Positions 62,961-64,000 of a stretch of DNA of 64,000 nucleotides are shown here, piece by piece. The notes below the pieces were generated by a model. That model searched no databases, had not been told where the DNA came from, and saw nothing but the letters and a program-made list of their open reading frames with translations. Origin of the DNA: JALYOC01 sp036675345 (lineage in GTDB: Bacteria > Myxococcota > Myxococcia > Myxococcales > Myxococcaceae); the NCBI GenBank assembly GCA_036675345.1, contig JAKFFE010000041.1, positions 35,082 through 99,081 on the forward strand, written 5' to 3'. Positions within the stretch are counted from its first letter, which is position 1; the number at the start of each line of letters is the position of its first letter. Both the position numbers and the translations under genes were made by a program.

Positions 62961-63320
62961 ATGCGGATCTCAAGGCTGTGGTGGATGGGAGTGCTGGCGC
63001 TGGCCGCCTGCGGTCCCGCGGAACAAGGCGCGGAGTGGACCACCGATGCCACCGAGCATCGGGCCGAGCTGGGCCAGCAGTTCCGCTACCTGTGTCCGGC
63101 CGGTGGCAGCGCCGCCCCGCTCTGGGGGACCGACACCTATACCGATGACTCGTCGGTCTGCACCGCGGCGGTGCACGCCGGGTTGATCACCCTCGCCTCC
63201 GGAGGACAGGTGACCCTCCAGATGGTGGAAGGATTGCAGAGCTACGTGGGCTCGACCCGCAACGGCGTCACCAGCAGCGAGTACGCCGACTGGCAGAACG
63301 CCTTCCAGTTCGTGGAGTGA
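62961..63320 (+). CDS. LCCL-domain lipoprotein
   Basis: A 119-residue lipoprotein (LWWMGVLALAAC, Cys17). The mature part is an LCCL domain: the start GTDTYTDDSSVCTAAVHAGL is the conserved motif, followed by VTLQMVEG and YVGSTRNGVTS. LCCL is known from cochlin and other animal secreted proteins as a possible lipopolysaccharide-binding fold, and is found in scattered bacteria. The ATG at 62961 has AGGAG before it. Confidence 0.88.
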   Translation: MRISRLWWMGVLALAACGPAEQGAEWTTDATEHRAELGQQFRYLCPAGGSAAPLWGTDTYTDDSSVCTAAVHAGLITLASGGQVTLQMVEGLQSYVGSTRNGVTSSEYADWQNAFQFVE

Positions 63321-63341
63321 AGTCGGCACCGCGGCCGGCGA

Positions 63342-63801
63342 TCAGCTCGCGGCGGGGTGCGCCTGTTCCAGATCCCGGCGACAACCCAGCACGCCGCGGA
63401 CGGACTTGCCGAGCTCCGGGCTGATCAGATCCAGCATCTGTTGGTCGTTGGGTTCAACGGTGGCCAGGGAGCTCTGCTCCCGGCCGCGCGCATCAAGTCC
63501 GACCCGCACCGGCACCACCCGGTAGTCGCGCATCAGCCGTGCGGGAAACCCGCCGGAGCAGCCGCTCCGGAATGCTGCGTGAACCGATGAAGATGTAAGG
63601 GACGTGCAGCTGCTGCGCGACCGTTGGGAGCACCTCCGTCGCCTCTCCCAGTCTGCATCGCCACCTGGCCTGGTAGTCCAACGCCGCCCTCAACTGCGCC
63701 GCGTTGAGCTTCCCCGCCGCCACCAAACGCTCACCCAGCCGAGCCAACCCCACCCCCGTACCCCGACTCCGCTCGACCGGTGCTCGCTGGCGCCGCCCCA
63801 T
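63342..63801 (-). pseudogene. frameshifted GspE/MshE N-terminal-domain gene
   Basis: On the minus strand, LARLGERLVAAGKLNAAQLR and VAQQLHVPYIFIGSRSIPER in one frame, then LMRDYRVVPVRV and SVRGVLGCRRDLEQ in another, together form an N-terminal domain of type II secretion/pilus ATPases (MshEN), as found alone in many myxobacterial proteins. Removing one T from GTTTCCC (about 63549-63555) joins the frames as RRVPARLMRDYRVVP. The part before (CRLGEATEVLPTV) also seems shortened relative to the family. So the gene looks decayed, unless it is a sequencing error. Confidence 0.65.
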
Positions 63802-63870
63802 TCATCGCCCCACCGACCCCGCCCGTACTGCGCCCTGCGGTGCTTCCGTGCGGACTGCCCCACCCCACCA

Positions 63871-64000
63871 ACCCGCCCGTGCTGCCTTGCTGCCCTGTAC
63901 TGCCCGACTGACCCGCCCGTGCTGCTTTCCTGCCCCGTACTGCCCGACTGACCCGCCCGCGCTGCTTTCCTGCCCCGTACTGCCCGACCCCGCCCGACCC
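63871..64000. repeat. 40-bp tandem repeat at the window end
   Basis: A unit of 40 bases beginning ACCCGCCCGTGCTGC is repeated at 63871, 63911 and 63951, with 2-4 differences between copies, and runs to the window edge. A degenerate copy lies before it (about 63815-63870). No gene is seen in 63802-64000. Confidence 0.85.

Overview
The window is high-GC DNA (about 70% by eye) packed with genes on both strands. It reads as a chromosomal segment of a Myxococcota (former deltaproteobacterial) bacterium. Pointers are NtrC-type sigma-54 activators beside orphan histidine kinases, PilZ proteins of the myxobacterial type, a Ser/Thr protein kinase, large TPR/DUF3857/transglutaminase proteins, many lipoproteins and outer-membrane barrels, and frequent GTG/TTG starts with overlapping genes. 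I cannot name the genus. I see no rRNA, tRNA, CRISPR, insertion sequence or prophage.

Layout. 0-10.3 kb (mostly minus strand): the start of a gene cut by the window edge, a PLP aminotransferase, small proteins, bioD apart from the rest, a TetR regulator, a LysM-calpain protein, a beta-helix protein, then bioB-bioF-bioA reading leftwards from a palindrome that resembles a BirA operator. 10.3-18.3 kb: radA, three histidine kinases, a PilZ protein, a NUDIX hydrolase and an NtrC-type regulator. 18.3-28.5 kb: envelope proteins and a housekeeping run (map, proA, rsfS, rlmH, gpmI, comF), interrupted by a lipoprotein with phage-tail-fibre-like repeats. 28.5-32.5 kb: a TPR/DUF3857/transglutaminase protein and a small membrane protein. 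32.5-33.9 kb: a noncoding island with two microsatellites and several hairpins. 33.9-39.5 kb: a PilZ protein with a long Ala/Asp/Lys repeat, a secreted M4 metalloprotease and a receiver protein.

39.5-46.75 kb is a minus-strand export operon: two FtsX-type permeases, a LolA-like periplasmic protein, an outer-membrane barrel and an ATPase, led by a TetR gene. Two matching TetR-type palindromes lie upstream of the TetR gene and upstream of the first permease. 46.9-52.4 kb is the most notable locus: a full stressosome set (RsbR, RsbS, RsbT and an RsbX-like phosphatase) whose stop and start codons overlap each other and then overlap a hybrid histidine kinase. The kinase N-terminus looks like the RsbT-binding domain of RsbU. 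An NtrC-type sigma-54 activator follows. The arrangement suggests that RsbT, released from the stressosome, switches a phosphorelay to sigma-54 promoters instead of a sigma-B partner switch.

52.4-64 kb holds a BON protein, a DUF5916 outer-membrane protein, a uracil-DNA glycosylase, a DedA protein, a Ser/Thr kinase, a second TPR/DUF3857 protein whose transglutaminase site is destroyed, an LCCL lipoprotein, a frameshifted GspE/MshE N-terminal gene and a 40-bp tandem repeat running off the end.
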